Assembly: GCA_016190005.1 (NCBI GenBank)
Contig: JACPRK010000050.1
Span: 1 to 46,363 of the forward strand
Direction of reading: 5' to 3'
Source: Candidatus Wallbacteria bacterium
Lineage (GTDB): Bacteria; Muiribacteriota; UBA6191; JACPRK01
Length of the DNA stretch: 46,363 nucleotides
Positions within the stretch are counted from its first letter, which is position 1. Every line of letters starts with the position of its first letter. Made by a program: the position numbers and the translations under genes. The notes under the pieces were generated by a model. That model was not told where the DNA came from and did no database searches. It saw only the letters and a program-made list of their open reading frames with translations. This document shows, one piece after another, positions 27,777 through 36,217 of the stretch.

Positions 27777-28478
27777 ATGCGAGTCATCGTCCTGTTGAAG
27801 CAGGTGCCCGACCCCGGGCAGATCGGCGTCTCCCGAACGAAGGGGACGCTGTTCGAGAAGGGGAAGCGGATCTTGAACCCGGCTGACGAGCACGTGCTCG
27901 AGCTGGCCGCGGAGCTCAAGAGCAAGGAGCAGGCAGACTTCGTGGCGCTCGCTTCGGGCCCGGAGCCCGTAGTCGAGGTGCTGCGCCGGGCGTACGCGTT
28001 CGGTGCGGACCAGTGTTACCACCTGGTCGAGGAGCTCGACGAGGGTGACCACTTCGCCAAGGCGCGGGCGCTGGCCGGCGCGATCCGGCTGATCGCCAAG
28101 GAGCGCGGAGAGGTCGACCTGGTGCTGGCGGGCAAGGGCTCGCCAGCGTGGGGCGCAGGGCAGACCGGCGCCCGGATCGCAGCCGAGCTGGAGCTGCCCC
28201 AGGCCCTCTGGGTAGCGAAGCTGCGAGTGCACGGGCGCGAGCTCGAGGCGACCCAGCTGGCCGGAGGCGAGGAGCAGGTCCGGCGCGTGCCGATGCCTGC
28301 CCTGGTCACGGTCGACCCCTCGGCCAACAAGCCTCGCATCCCGAACGCGCTTCTGCTGATGAAGGCGTTCAAGCGGGAGGTCAAGAAGCTCGGGCTCGAA
28401 GAGCTGGGACTGACGCCGGACGCTTTCGCCGCCGGCAGCACGCAGGTGCGGATCGTGAGGACCTACGCGCCGGATTGA
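27777..28478 (+). CDS. EtfB-like electron-transfer flavoprotein subunit (copy 1)
   Basis: This 233-residue EtfB-family protein begins MRVIVLLKQVPDPGQIG. It keeps the family layout: ILNPADEHVLELAAELK, then LVLAGKGSPAWGAGQTGARI and a C-terminal helix (LLMKAFKREVKKLGLEELGL). It differs from the second EtfB in the window: the usual DEYALEEALR-type segment is ADEHVLELAAEL, and the AGxxxxD loop lacks the Asp. EtfB carries the domain facing acyl-CoA dehydrogenase and binds AMP or the second FAD together with EtfA domain I. It starts 10 nt after the dehydrogenase and is followed by the ferredoxin-EtfA-like gene, so those two probably pair. Confidence 0.88.
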   Translation: MRVIVLLKQVPDPGQIGVSRTKGTLFEKGKRILNPADEHVLELAAELKSKEQADFVALASGPEPVVEVLRRAYAFGADQCYHLVEELDEGDHFAKARALAGAIRLIAKERGEVDLVLAGKGSPAWGAGQTGARIAAELELPQALWVAKLRVHGRELEATQLAGGEEQVRRVPMPALVTVDPSANKPRIPNALLLMKAFKREVKKLGLEELGLTPDAFAAGSTQVRIVRTYAPD

Positions 28479-28510
28479 GGCGCCAGCGGTACGGAACCGG
28501 AAAGAACCCT

Positions 28511-29269
28511 ATGCACGTCACGCAGATCGTTTCGGAGAAATGCACGGGATGCGAAGATTGCGTCTTCGTTTGCACGCTCAAGGCCATCCGGATGGAGGGC
28601 GGCAAGGCGGTGATCCTGGAGCATTGCACCGACTGCAAGGATTGCTGGAAGCGCTGCGGGGACGGCGCCATCTACTCGGGAGAGGCCAGTGCAGCCGCTG
28701 CGGCCGGACCGCAGAAATCGACGGAAGACTGGCGCGGCGTGCTCGTCTGGCTCGAGGGAGACGATAGCGGGCTCCAAACGGCCTCGCGCGAAGTGCTGGC
28801 CGCCGGACGCCGGCTAGCCGACGACCTGGGAGTCTACCTCGAGGCCTACCTCGTCGGAGGCGCCGGCGCGGCGCGGGATGCGGTCTTCCGCGGTGTGGAC
28901 CGGGTTCACCAGCGCGCGCCCGCGGCGACCCACACGGGTCTGGCGTCTGCCTACGAATCGCCGCTGCTCGGGTTGATCCGGGAGCGGCATTTCGAGATCG
29001 TGCTCTTCCCCGATTCGCTCCCGAGCTGGGAGCTGGCCCCCAGGCTGGCCCAGCGGCTCCAGACCACGCTCTACCCGCCCGTGTCGGCCCTGACGGTCGA
29101 CTTCGAGACGCGCGACCTGCTCGGCACTATCCACGCCTACGGCGGCGCCTACTTCAGCGAGGTGACGACTGGCGGTGCGCGACCCCAGATTGCGCTGGTC
29201 CGCGGCAGCGCCTTCCCCGAGACGTCGGCCGACCCCTCCCGCGAAGGCGAGATCGTGCAGGCCGCCTGA
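28511..29269 (+). CDS. Diferredoxin fused to EtfA domain I, no FAD domain
   Basis: Residues 1-55 hold two [4Fe-4S] motifs: C11-C14-C17-C21 (KCTGCEDCVFVC) and C39-C42-C45-C49 (HCTDCKDCWKRC). After an Ala-rich linker, residues 70-240 align with the first domain of EtfA (GVLVWLEGDDSGLQTASREV, LAPRLAQRLQTTLYPPVSAL). The matching part of the full EtfA ends near residue 185, at TTRPKAF. The protein then stops. The FAD-binding domain with its GxGQTG-type motif, which all ordinary EtfA proteins have, is absent. Fd-EtfA fusions are known in bifurcating complexes (caffeyl-CoA reductase CarE, LctC) but keep that domain. Stop and spacing look natural (72 nt to the next gene). It may be an iron-sulfur electron relay. 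Confidence 0.85.
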   Translation: MHVTQIVSEKCTGCEDCVFVCTLKAIRMEGGKAVILEHCTDCKDCWKRCGDGAIYSGEASAAAAAGPQKSTEDWRGVLVWLEGDDSGLQTASREVLAAGRRLADDLGVYLEAYLVGGAGAARDAVFRGVDRVHQRAPAATHTGLASAYESPLLGLIRERHFEIVLFPDSLPSWELAPRLAQRLQTTLYPPVSALTVDFETRDLLGTIHAYGGAYFSEVTTGGARPQIALVRGSAFPETSADPSREGEIVQAA

Positions 29270-29341
29270 GCCGAATTTCCTCTCCTTTCCATCGACCCAA
29301 GACCTACTAACCCCCATCCGATTGAACGACGAGGTCGTCCG

Positions 29342-30145
29342 ATGAAGATTGCTGTTTGCATCAAACAGGTGCCCGACACATCCGCGGCGCTCAAGGTGAA
29401 GCCCGACGGCTCGGGCGTCGACACTGAAGGTCTCGAATTCGTGATCAGCCCGTATGACGAGTACGGACTGGAGGAAGCGCTTCGAACCAAGGAGAAGCTG
29501 GCCACCGGCGAAGTCGTCGTGGTCGCCCTGGGGCCCGAGCGCGTGGCCAAGGCGCTGCGAAGCGGCCTCGCCATGGGCGCCGACAGGGCCGTCCATCTGG
29601 CGGACGCGGCGTTCGACGGCTCTGATGCCATTGCCACGGCGCGAGCGCTGGCAGCAGCCTTGAAGAAGGCGGGCCCCTTCGACCTGGTCTGGGCTGGAAA
29701 GGAAGCGACCGACGACGGGATGTCGACGGTCGGCGCCGCGCTGGCCGAGTTCCTGGGCATACCCCACGCCAGCGAGGTCAAGAAGGCCGAGCTGAGCGCC
29801 GACAAGACGTCCATCACCTGCTGGAGCGAAGTCGAAGGCGGCACGGCGGTGGTCGAGGTGAAGCTGCCAGCAGTGTTGACCGCCCAGAAGGGTCTCAACG
29901 AGCCCAGGTACGCCTCGCTCAAGGGCATCATGATGGCCAAGAAGAAGGAGCTGGCTGTGTACACGCCGGCGGACCTGGGACTCACGGCCGAGCAAGTCGG
30001 CAAGAGCGGCTCGCCGAGCGAGGTGCTCAAAGTGGAGCCGCCGCCCAAGAAGCAGACGAACACGAAGCTCATCAAAGACCTGGAGCCCGACGCCGCCGCC
30101 AAGGAACTGGTGCGGTTGCTGCGCGAAGAAGCCAAGGTCATCTGA
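29342..30145 (+). CDS. etfB: Electron-transfer flavoprotein beta subunit EtfB
   Basis: This is a canonical EtfB of 267 residues. It starts MKIAVCIKQVPDTSAALKVK and has SPYDEYGLEEALRTKEKL. The AMP/FAD loop is AGKEATDDGMSTVGAALAEF. A longer C-terminal tail (LKVEPPPKKQTNTKLIKDLE) embraces EtfA. With the following EtfA it forms the FAD-containing heterodimer that takes electrons from acyl-CoA dehydrogenases. It is the second EtfB in the operon; the first, at 27777, is more divergent. Confidence 0.94.
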   Translation: MKIAVCIKQVPDTSAALKVKPDGSGVDTEGLEFVISPYDEYGLEEALRTKEKLATGEVVVVALGPERVAKALRSGLAMGADRAVHLADAAFDGSDAIATARALAAALKKAGPFDLVWAGKEATDDGMSTVGAALAEFLGIPHASEVKKAELSADKTSITCWSEVEGGTAVVEVKLPAVLTAQKGLNEPRYASLKGIMMAKKKELAVYTPADLGLTAEQVGKSGSPSEVLKVEPPPKKQTNTKLIKDLEPDAAAKELVRLLREEAKVI

Positions 30146-30187
30146 ACCGACTTTTTTCACTGAATCGATCTTCACGGAGGAACTGCT

Positions 30188-31177
30188 ATGGGCTCTGAAA
30201 TCTGGGTAGTCGCCGAGCATCGCGGGGGCCAGTTGAGACGGCCGACCTTGGAGGCGCTGGGCGCGGCGCGGCAGCTGGCAGGGGCAGCCGGGGCGGCTGT
30301 GGCCGCGGTCGTGCTGGGCAAGAACGCCGGCGGGCTGGCTGCCGAGCTGGGCAAGCATGGGGCTGCCCGCGTCCTCTGGGTGGACGAGGAGAACCTCGAC
30401 GTCTACTCGAGCGGTGGTTACACCCACGCGCTGACCGAGCTGGCGCGCGCTCACAAGCCGCTGGCGATCGTGTTCGCGGCGTCGTCGCAGGCGCGCGATT
30501 TCGCACCTCGTGCGGCGGCGCGGCTCGGCACGGGTCTTCTGCCGGACTGCATCGAGCTGGGCTGGGACACCGGCAGCGGCCGGGTTTCGGCCAAGCGCTT
30601 CATCAATTCCGGCAAGGCGCTCGCAACCGTGCAGGTCAAGACCAGCCCGGCCCTCGTGACCACTCGGCCGAAAGCCTTCGCTCCGGCAGCCGCGGACGGC
30701 GCCGGGGCCGAGACGGTGAAGTGCGACGTCAAGGTCGACGCTGCCCAGTGCTACGGCAAGGTCAAGGAGTACGAGCAGCCCGCCGCGACCAAGGTGGAGC
30801 TGACGGAAGCGGACGTCGTCGTCTCGGGCGGCCGCGGGATGAAGGGTCCGGCCGAGTTTGCCGTGCTGGAAGAGCTGGCGCAGGTGCTCGGGGCCGCGAT
30901 CGGGGCCTCCCGGGCGGCCGTCGACGCCGGCTGGCGCGAGCACGCTTCCCAGGTCGGCCAGACCGGCAAGGTCGTCACGCCAAAGCTCTACATCGCCTGC
31001 GGCATCTCGGGCGCCATCCAGCACTTGGTCGGAATGACGAACTCCAAGATCATCGTGGCGATCAACAAGGACGCCGACGCGCCTTTGATGAAGCTGGCCG
31101 ATTACGCCGTCGTCGGCGATCTGTTCCAGCTGGTGCCCGCGTTGACGCAGGAGTTCAAGCGCGTGCTGGAGAAGTAG
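30188..31177 (+). CDS. etfA: Electron-transfer flavoprotein alpha subunit EtfA
   Basis: Full-length EtfA (329 aa). Domain I is [20 protein letters not shown]. The FAD domain has [53 protein letters not shown] and [13 protein letters not shown]. These residues bind the FAD that receives or donates electrons. A perfect GGAGG lies 7 nt before the ATG. It is the last gene of the operon, and a pair of inverted heptamer arrays begins 5 nt after its stop codon. Confidence 0.95.
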   Translation: MGSEIWVVAEHRGGQLRRPTLEALGAARQLAGAAGAAVAAVVLGKNAGGLAAELGKHGAARVLWVDEENLDVYSSGGYTHALTELARAHKPLAIVFAASSQARDFAPRAAARLGTGLLPDCIELGWDTGSGRVSAKRFINSGKALATVQVKTSPALVTTRPKAFAPAAADGAGAETVKCDVKVDAAQCYGKVKEYEQPAATKVELTEADVVVSGGRGMKGPAEFAVLEELAQVLGAAIGASRAAVDAGWREHASQVGQTGKVVTPKLYIACGISGAIQHLVGMTNSKIIVAINKDADAPLMKLADYAVVGDLFQLVPALTQEFKRVLEK

Positions 31178-31181
31178 GAGA

Positions 31182-31338
31182 CAGTAGCCAGTAGTCAGTA
31201 GACAGTAGAGTTCGAGGAGGCCACGGCGGCTCGGGGCCCACTGAGGCTGAGCCCGTCTGGGATCGAACCTGACCGGAAAGTGTTGCTGCCTTACCGCTAC
31301 TGTCTACTGTCTACTGGCTACTGGCTACTGGCTACTCC
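31182..31338. repeat. Inverted heptamer arrays (CAGTAGN / CTACTGN)
   Basis: Four units of CAGTAGN (31182-31209) face five units of CTACTGN plus a degenerate one (31297-31338), with 87 nt between. The arms are complementary, so the transcript downstream of etfA could fold into a long stem. The stop codon of the small minus-strand ORF at 31325 is provided by one CTACTGG unit. Confidence 0.88.
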
Positions 31339-31510
31339 TGCTCCCCTCGCCGGCGCGCACCAGGGCCATGAGGGCCTCGGAGGCGCCGGATTCGACTGCG
31401 CGGGCGAGCTCGACGTGGCCGGAGCTGGCGAGATAGGCGGCCAGGTCGACGGAGAAGCGGTGCCAGTCGGTGACGCGGGACAAGATGTCGTCGGTGTTAC
31501 GAGTCGTCAT
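31325..31510 (-). CDS. Small hypothetical protein, 61 aa
   Basis: The product starts MTTRNTDDILSRVTDWHRFS and continues VDLAAYLASSGHVELARAVE. It appears to be a soluble helical protein. Its last residues (SSQ) and stop codon come from the heptamer array. A GGAGA stretch lies about 10 nt before the ATG. No family was recognised. The composition fits a real gene, but its size leaves doubt. Confidence 0.5.
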   Translation of the reverse strand: MTTRNTDDILSRVTDWHRFSVDLAAYLASSGHVELARAVESGASEALMALVRAGEGSRSSQ

Positions 31511-31873
31511 TTTGGTCGTCTCCAGGCTTGACCTTTGGGCCTCAGTCGTACAGAATGTCTGGGCTACTCTTGGTACAGAACGTAGTTGCTCACGGGAGTG
31601 TGAAAGTCTCCGAGGGAAGGGAGAATAGCGCGTCCGCTGCTGAAACAGTGCTGAAATGGGCTGAAATCTGGCCCCCGAACAGCAGGCAGCTTGGCGATGG
31701 GGTGTGGCGGCTATTCCCTACGGAAGACACGGCTCTCCAGTGAAACTGACTACCGGGACGTAGCCGGCCGCCGGGTGGCGTCCGACCCGTGTTGAAAAAT
31801 AGTGCGGGCCAGCCAGGTCTAGAATATCTCCCCCTGGTCGATCGGACTGGTTCGACACTCAGATGACGGAGGA
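31511..31873. other. Gap without a recognisable gene
   Basis: Open frames here have poor composition and no signal. The base composition is a little more AT-rich than the surroundings. A TAGAAT at 31820-31825 lies 22 nt after TTGAAA (31792-31797), too far apart for a normal promoter. No repeats or strong hairpins were seen apart from the small palindrome next to the XRE gene. Confidence 0.4.
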
Positions 31874-31890
31874 GGGCAGCCGATCTGCCC
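31874..31890 (+). promoter_or_regulatory. Small palindrome before the XRE gene, possible operator
   Basis: GGGCAG-CCGAT-CTGCCC is a perfect 6-bp inverted repeat ending 10 nt before the XRE start codon. Such sites are typical autoregulatory operators of helix-turn-helix repressors, but it could also be an RNA hairpin masking the start. Confidence 0.35.
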
Positions 31891-31900
31891 CGAACGAGCC

Positions 31901-32311
31901 ATGCTCTTGAAAGATCTCGTGAAGAAGTACCGCCGCGCGCGCAAGTGGCAGCAGCGCGATCTGGCGGCCAAGGTGGGCGTTTCACAGAACTACATCTCGA
32001 AGATTGAGCTCGGGCAGGCCGTTCCGAGATCCGAGAGGTTTCGTGAGCGGCTTTCGGCGGCGCTCGCCATCCCTCGAGCACAGATGCTGGAGGCCTACGC
32101 GGAGTCGAAGCTGACTCCGGACGAGGTCGCCGCGCTCCGCAGGTTCGCGACCCGCACCCTCAAGGAGAAGCCGCGCGATGAGCTGCTCTCCAACGAGGAA
32201 GAGTCGCTGCTCGAGAAGTTCCAGCGCCTGGGTCAGCGCGAGCGCAAGGAAGTCATCGAGTTCATCGGGTTCAAGCTGCGCCGCCTGGGCGACGAGCTGA
32301 CGAGCGCCTGA
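31901..32311 (+). CDS. XRE-family transcriptional regulator, 136 aa
   Basis: An N-terminal helix-turn-helix of the Cro/CI type spans about residues 3-58 (KKYRRARKWQQRDLAAKVGV, SQNYISKIELGQAVPRSERF). A helical charged tail without a recognisable ligand domain follows (NEEESLLEKFQRLGQRERKE). It binds DNA as a dimer in the family. Its target is unknown. A small palindrome just upstream may be its own operator. It precedes hydroxyacyl-CoA dehydrogenase and acetate kinase genes in the same direction, with a 233-nt gap. Confidence 0.85.
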   Translation: MLLKDLVKKYRRARKWQQRDLAAKVGVSQNYISKIELGQAVPRSERFRERLSAALAIPRAQMLEAYAESKLTPDEVAALRRFATRTLKEKPRDELLSNEEESLLEKFQRLGQRERKEVIEFIGFKLRRLGDELTSA

Positions 32312-32544
32312 GCGCGCCGGTCAGTTTCGACGCCCGGTACGACGAAGCGGGGGCCGGTGCACATCGTTTTGCGAATGGCCGCTCCCGGCCGGAGCTGGGG
32401 TGCGTTACTCTGGAGCACCGTGAGCGCCGCCGTGCATCCATCCGGCTCGGGGGCACCGGTTCACTCCGCGTCCCGGGAGTGACCCGCAGGCACACAACTT
32501 GCGGCCCTGTTCGCCGAACCCTCACGGGATGGGAGAGACTCGAG

Positions 32545-33432
32545 ATGACGCACTTCAGGAAGATTGCCGTGATTGGCGGCGGCACCATGGGGCAGGGAAT
32601 TGCCCAGGTAGCCGCAACCTCGGGGATCGAGGTGGTCCTGGTGGAGATCTCCGAGGAGCGCGCACAGCAGGTTCAGCGCGAGCTGGGCCTGCAGCTGGAC
32701 GCCCAGATCGCCAAGTGGGGCTTGACCAAGTCCGAGAAGCGGGCGATCCTGGCGCGCGTGGAAGTCACCGCCGACAAGGAGGGGTTCGGTCCCGTCGACC
32801 TGGCGGTCGAGGCCGTGCCGGAGCGGCTCGCGGTCAAACAGCAAGTCTTCCGCGATCTCGAGCGCGTGCTGGGACCCGACGTCGTGAAGGTGACCCACAC
32901 GGCCACACTCTCTGTCAGCGAGATCTCGCAGGTGCTGCAGCACCCGGAACGGGCCATCGGCATGCACTTCCTGCCGCCCGTTTACCGCGTACCCGTGGTC
33001 GAGGTGGTTCGAGGCCTTGCGACCTCGGCGGACACCTTTGCGACGGTGACGCAGTGGATCTCGGTGCTCGGCAAGACCTCCGTCGAGGTCAACGAGTACC
33101 CGGGCTACATCACGACTCGCGGCATCGTGCCGATGCTGAACGAGGCGATGCACATGGTGATGGAGGGCGTCGCCAGCGCCAAGGACGTCGATGCGGCGCT
33201 GAGGCTGGGCTTCGGCCTGGAGATGGGGCCCCTGGGAATGGCCGACCGGATCGGCCTCGACCAGGTGCTTCTCTGGATGGAGTCGCTCTTCCACGAGCTG
33301 GGGGAGCTCAAGTACCGGCCGTGCCCGCTGCTCCGCAAGATGGTGCGCGCCGGCCACCTCGGCGTGAAGACCGGGCGCGGTTTCTTCTCTTACGTCAGTC
33401 CTGTTCCAGGCAGTCCGGCCGTGCCGGCGTGA
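32545..33432 (+). CDS. 3-hydroxyacyl-CoA dehydrogenase-like protein, divergent
   Basis: The NAD domain is clear (KIAVIGGGTMGQGIAQVAAT) and the C-terminal domain ends GVKTGRGFFSYV, so the fold is that of hydroxybutyryl-CoA dehydrogenase (Hbd). Several conserved positions differ from the other copy in this window. The NTS segment is HTATLSVSEI. HFFYP is HFLPP, still with the His. The usual NR of the substrate helix is TR (GYITTRGIVPMLNEAMHM). Activity on C4 substrates is therefore likely but not certain. A GGGAGAG ribosome site supports ATG 32545. Acetate kinase follows 7 nt downstream, so they are co-transcribed. Confidence 0.85.
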   Translation: MTHFRKIAVIGGGTMGQGIAQVAATSGIEVVLVEISEERAQQVQRELGLQLDAQIAKWGLTKSEKRAILARVEVTADKEGFGPVDLAVEAVPERLAVKQQVFRDLERVLGPDVVKVTHTATLSVSEISQVLQHPERAIGMHFLPPVYRVPVVEVVRGLATSADTFATVTQWISVLGKTSVEVNEYPGYITTRGIVPMLNEAMHMVMEGVASAKDVDAALRLGFGLEMGPLGMADRIGLDQVLLWMESLFHELGELKYRPCPLLRKMVRAGHLGVKTGRGFFSYVSPVPGSPAVPA

Positions 33433-33439
33433 GGTGACC

Positions 33440-34654
33440 ATGATCGTCGTCGTGCTCAATTGCGGCTCGAGCACCGTCAAGTTCCAGGTCTTCGAGATGC
33501 AGGGGGAGCACACGCTGGCCACGGGCCTGGTCGACCGGATCGGGATGGCGGAGGCGACGCTCTCGTACGCACCCGCCGGGAAGCCGGCGCATCGCGAGAG
33601 CCCGGACGTGCTCGACCACGGTCAGGCCGTGGAGCAGATCCTTTCAATCCTGACCGACCGGCACCGGGACGGAGTCCTGGAGGATCGCTCGCAGATCGGC
33701 GCCATCGGCCACCGGGTTGTGCACGGCGGCGAGAGCTTCACGGAGAGCGCGCTCATCACCGATCGGGTCCTGGCCTCGATCCGGGAGTGCGTCGACCTGG
33801 CGCCGCTGCACAACCCGCCGAACCTGAAGGGCATCACCGCCTGCTCGCGCGTGCTGCCCGGGGTTCCCCAGGTGGCCGTTTTCGACACCGCATTTCACCA
33901 GACGATGCCGGAGCGCTCCTATCTCTACGCGCTCCCCTACGTGCTCTACAAGAGACACCGCATTCGCCGCTACGGCTTTCACGGGACCAGCCACTCTTAC
34001 GTCTACCAGCGGTTCCTCTCCGTGACCGGCGCCGGCCCCAAGCACGGGCTGCGCGTCGTGACGTGCCATCTGGGCAATGGCTGCAGCGTGGCTGCCATCC
34101 AGGACGGCAAGGTCGTCGACACCTCCATGGGCATGACACCCCTGGAAGGACTGGTCATGGGAACCCGTTGCGGCGACCTGGACCCGGCGCTCATCCTGCA
34201 CGTGATGGGCAAGGAGGAGCTGACGCCGGCCCAGGCGACGACGCTGATGAACAAGCACAGCGGTCTCTACGGCCTCTCGGGCGTCAGCTCCGACATGCGC
34301 GAGGTGCTCCAGGAGGCGAGCAGCGGGAACCGCATGGCGGCTCTTGCGGTGGACGTGTTCTGCTACCGGCTAAGGAAGTACGTGGGGGCCTACGCGGCCG
34401 CGCTGGGCGGGCTCGACGGCCTGGTGTTCACCGGGGGCATCGGCTGCAACGCCTCACACGTCCGCGCCCGCGCTTGCGAGGGGCTGGAGTTCCTGGGGCT
34501 CGCCCTCGACACCACCGCTAACGACCTGGCGCCCGGGGACGTCGAGACGCGCGTCTCTTCGAGTCAGATCGAGGCCTGGGTCATCCCGACCAACGAGGAA
34601 CTCGTGATCGCGCGCGATACGGCCCGGCTGGTCGCCCCCGCAACTGCGGCTTAG
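33440..34654 (+). CDS. ackA: Acetate kinase
   Basis: The 404-residue acetokinase-family protein has the signature starts VVLNCGSSTVKFQVFE and IGHRVVHGGESF. Active-site motifs are VAVFDTAFHQTMPE, YGFHGTSHSYV, CHLGNGCSVAAI, MGMTPLEGLVMGTRCGDLDP and VFTGGIGCNA. It makes ATP from acetyl phosphate, or the reverse. No phosphotransacetylase gene is in the window. A GAGGTG ribosome site precedes ATG 33440. Butyrate kinase is a related alternative, but the motifs fit acetate kinase better. Confidence 0.93.
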   Translation: MIVVVLNCGSSTVKFQVFEMQGEHTLATGLVDRIGMAEATLSYAPAGKPAHRESPDVLDHGQAVEQILSILTDRHRDGVLEDRSQIGAIGHRVVHGGESFTESALITDRVLASIRECVDLAPLHNPPNLKGITACSRVLPGVPQVAVFDTAFHQTMPERSYLYALPYVLYKRHRIRRYGFHGTSHSYVYQRFLSVTGAGPKHGLRVVTCHLGNGCSVAAIQDGKVVDTSMGMTPLEGLVMGTRCGDLDPALILHVMGKEELTPAQATTLMNKHSGLYGLSGVSSDMREVLQEASSGNRMAALAVDVFCYRLRKYVGAYAAALGGLDGLVFTGGIGCNASHVRARACEGLEFLGLALDTTANDLAPGDVETRVSSSQIEAWVIPTNEELVIARDTARLVAPATAA

Positions 34655-34731
34655 GAAGTAGAGAGGAGCCATCCCGGCTTGACCGCGGGGCGCCGGCAGG
34701 CCAGAATGATCCTGGGGCCGGGCACGCTTCG

Positions 34732-36189
34732 ATGAGCATCTACTTCCACATCCTCGGACTCGAGGAGATTGACGCATTGCGTCAACCTCTCCGGTTGCTT
34801 TCGGAGAACACTGACGAGGTCGTCCGGGAGTGGTTCGAACTCTACCAGCTCAGGTTCCCCGAAGGCGGGCTGCCCGACGCGGCGGCGATGGCGGCGGTCT
34901 ATGCGGCGGACCTGGACGAGATGCTCCGGGCGCTGCTCGAGCGCGACATGGAGCGGTTTGCGACGCTGGAGCGGTCGGCGGGGGCGGAGCTGGCCCGGTC
35001 GGTGAGCTACGCCGAAGTGGTAGCGGTGCTGCACCTGTTCGAGGAGGCCTCGACGCGCGTGCTGGAGCGACGAGCCAAGGAGCCCCTGCCGCCGGACACG
35101 TACCTGATCCTGGACAAGGTGTCCCACTGCCGCATGATCCTGTTCGCCGATGCCTTCTTCGCGTCGCGGGACCGAGTCCTAGGGCGCGCCGACCTCGAGT
35201 CAGCGCCTGGCCCGGGGGCGCCCGACAGCTTCCACGGCATCGTTGGGAAGAGCTCGGCCATCATGAAGGTGCTCGAGCAGGTGCGAGCCGCGGGCCGCGG
35301 GAGCGGGAGCGTGCTCATCGCTGGCGAAAGCGGGACGGGCAAGGAGATGGTGGCCCGCGCCATCCACGAGTGCTCGGGCGATCCGAAGCGCCCGTTCGTG
35401 CCGGTCAACTGCGCGGCGCTGCCGCCCGAGCTGATCGAGAGCGAGCTCTTCGGACACCGCAAGGGCTCCTTCAGCGGCGCGCTGGACGAGTACATCGGGC
35501 TCATCCGGGCGGCCGACGGCGGCACGCTCTTCCTCGACGAAGTCACCGAGATGGACCAGCAGACCCAGGCGAAGCTCTTGCGGGTCCTTCAGGAGCGACT
35601 GGTGCGGCCGGTCGGCTCCACGCGTGAGATGAGCGTTGAGATTCGCGTTCTCGCGTCGACCAACCGGGCACCCGATCAGGCGGTGGACGAGGGGCTCTTG
35701 CGCCGTGACCTCTATTACCGGCTCCAGACCCACGTCATCAAGATCCCGCCGCTGCGAGACCGAGTGGAGGACATCGCGCTGCTAGCGACGCACTTCATCG
35801 CCAGCTGCAATCAGCGCCAGAAGCGCGACGTGGCAGGGCTCCATGCGGCGGCGATGGACATGCTCTTGCGCTACGACTGGCCCGGTAATGTGCGGGAGCT
35901 CTCGAACGTGATCGAGCGGGCGTTCACCTTTGGCCTTGGGCAGTGGATCAGCACGGTCGACCTGCCGGAGGAGATCTCGGGCGGGGGGCAGGCGGTCTCC
36001 GCCGCCGGCGCACTTTCGCGTCCAACGGAGGAGACGCGGGGCGGCGTGCGGACCGTGGCCCAAGCCGAGCGCGACGCCCTGGTGCGGGCCCTGCAGGCGA
36101 CGGCGGGCAACAAGGTGCGGGCCGCCCGGATGCTGGGGATCAGCCGCCACGGTCTCTACTCCAAGCTCAAGAAGTTCGGGCTGGAGTAG
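34732..36189 (+). CDS. Sigma-54-dependent transcriptional activator
   Basis: Residues 1-150 form a helical sensor (LLSENTDEVVREWFELYQ) that resembles RsbRD-type N-terminal domains. No Cys or His cluster for a metal site was seen. The AAA+ domain has Walker A GESGTGKE (198-205) and the sigma-54 contact loop GSFSGA (245-250, consensus GAFTGA). Walker B is GGTLFLDEVTEM. A Fis-type helix-turn-helix ends the protein (NKVRAARMLGISRHGLYSKL). It would activate sigma-54 promoters, probably in response to a metabolic signal. It lies just after ackA, about 75 nt, same direction. No -24/-12 promoter was recognised nearby. Confidence 0.92.
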   Translation: MSIYFHILGLEEIDALRQPLRLLSENTDEVVREWFELYQLRFPEGGLPDAAAMAAVYAADLDEMLRALLERDMERFATLERSAGAELARSVSYAEVVAVLHLFEEASTRVLERRAKEPLPPDTYLILDKVSHCRMILFADAFFASRDRVLGRADLESAPGPGAPDSFHGIVGKSSAIMKVLEQVRAAGRGSGSVLIAGESGTGKEMVARAIHECSGDPKRPFVPVNCAALPPELIESELFGHRKGSFSGALDEYIGLIRAADGGTLFLDEVTEMDQQTQAKLLRVLQERLVRPVGSTREMSVEIRVLASTNRAPDQAVDEGLLRRDLYYRLQTHVIKIPPLRDRVEDIALLATHFIASCNQRQKRDVAGLHAAAMDMLLRYDWPGNVRELSNVIERAFTFGLGQWISTVDLPEEISGGGQAVSAAGALSRPTEETRGGVRTVAQAERDALVRALQATAGNKVRAARMLGISRHGLYSKLKKFGLE

Positions 36190-36217
36190 CCGCCCCCCGG
36201 CGGTACAGGCGTTGGAG

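Noticed and set aside
24618..27925. Overlapping long minus-strand open frames opposite the acyl-CoA operon
   Set aside because: They are shadows of conserved enzymes on the plus strand, with no ribosome sites or domains.
28814..31024. A 736-codon minus-strand frame opposite the etf genes
   Set aside because: The plus strand encodes canonical Etf subunits; the minus frame shows no protein-like pattern.
31528..31743. Plus-strand ORF of 71 codons before the XRE gene
   Set aside because: Composition is not protein-like and there is no ribosome site or known motif.
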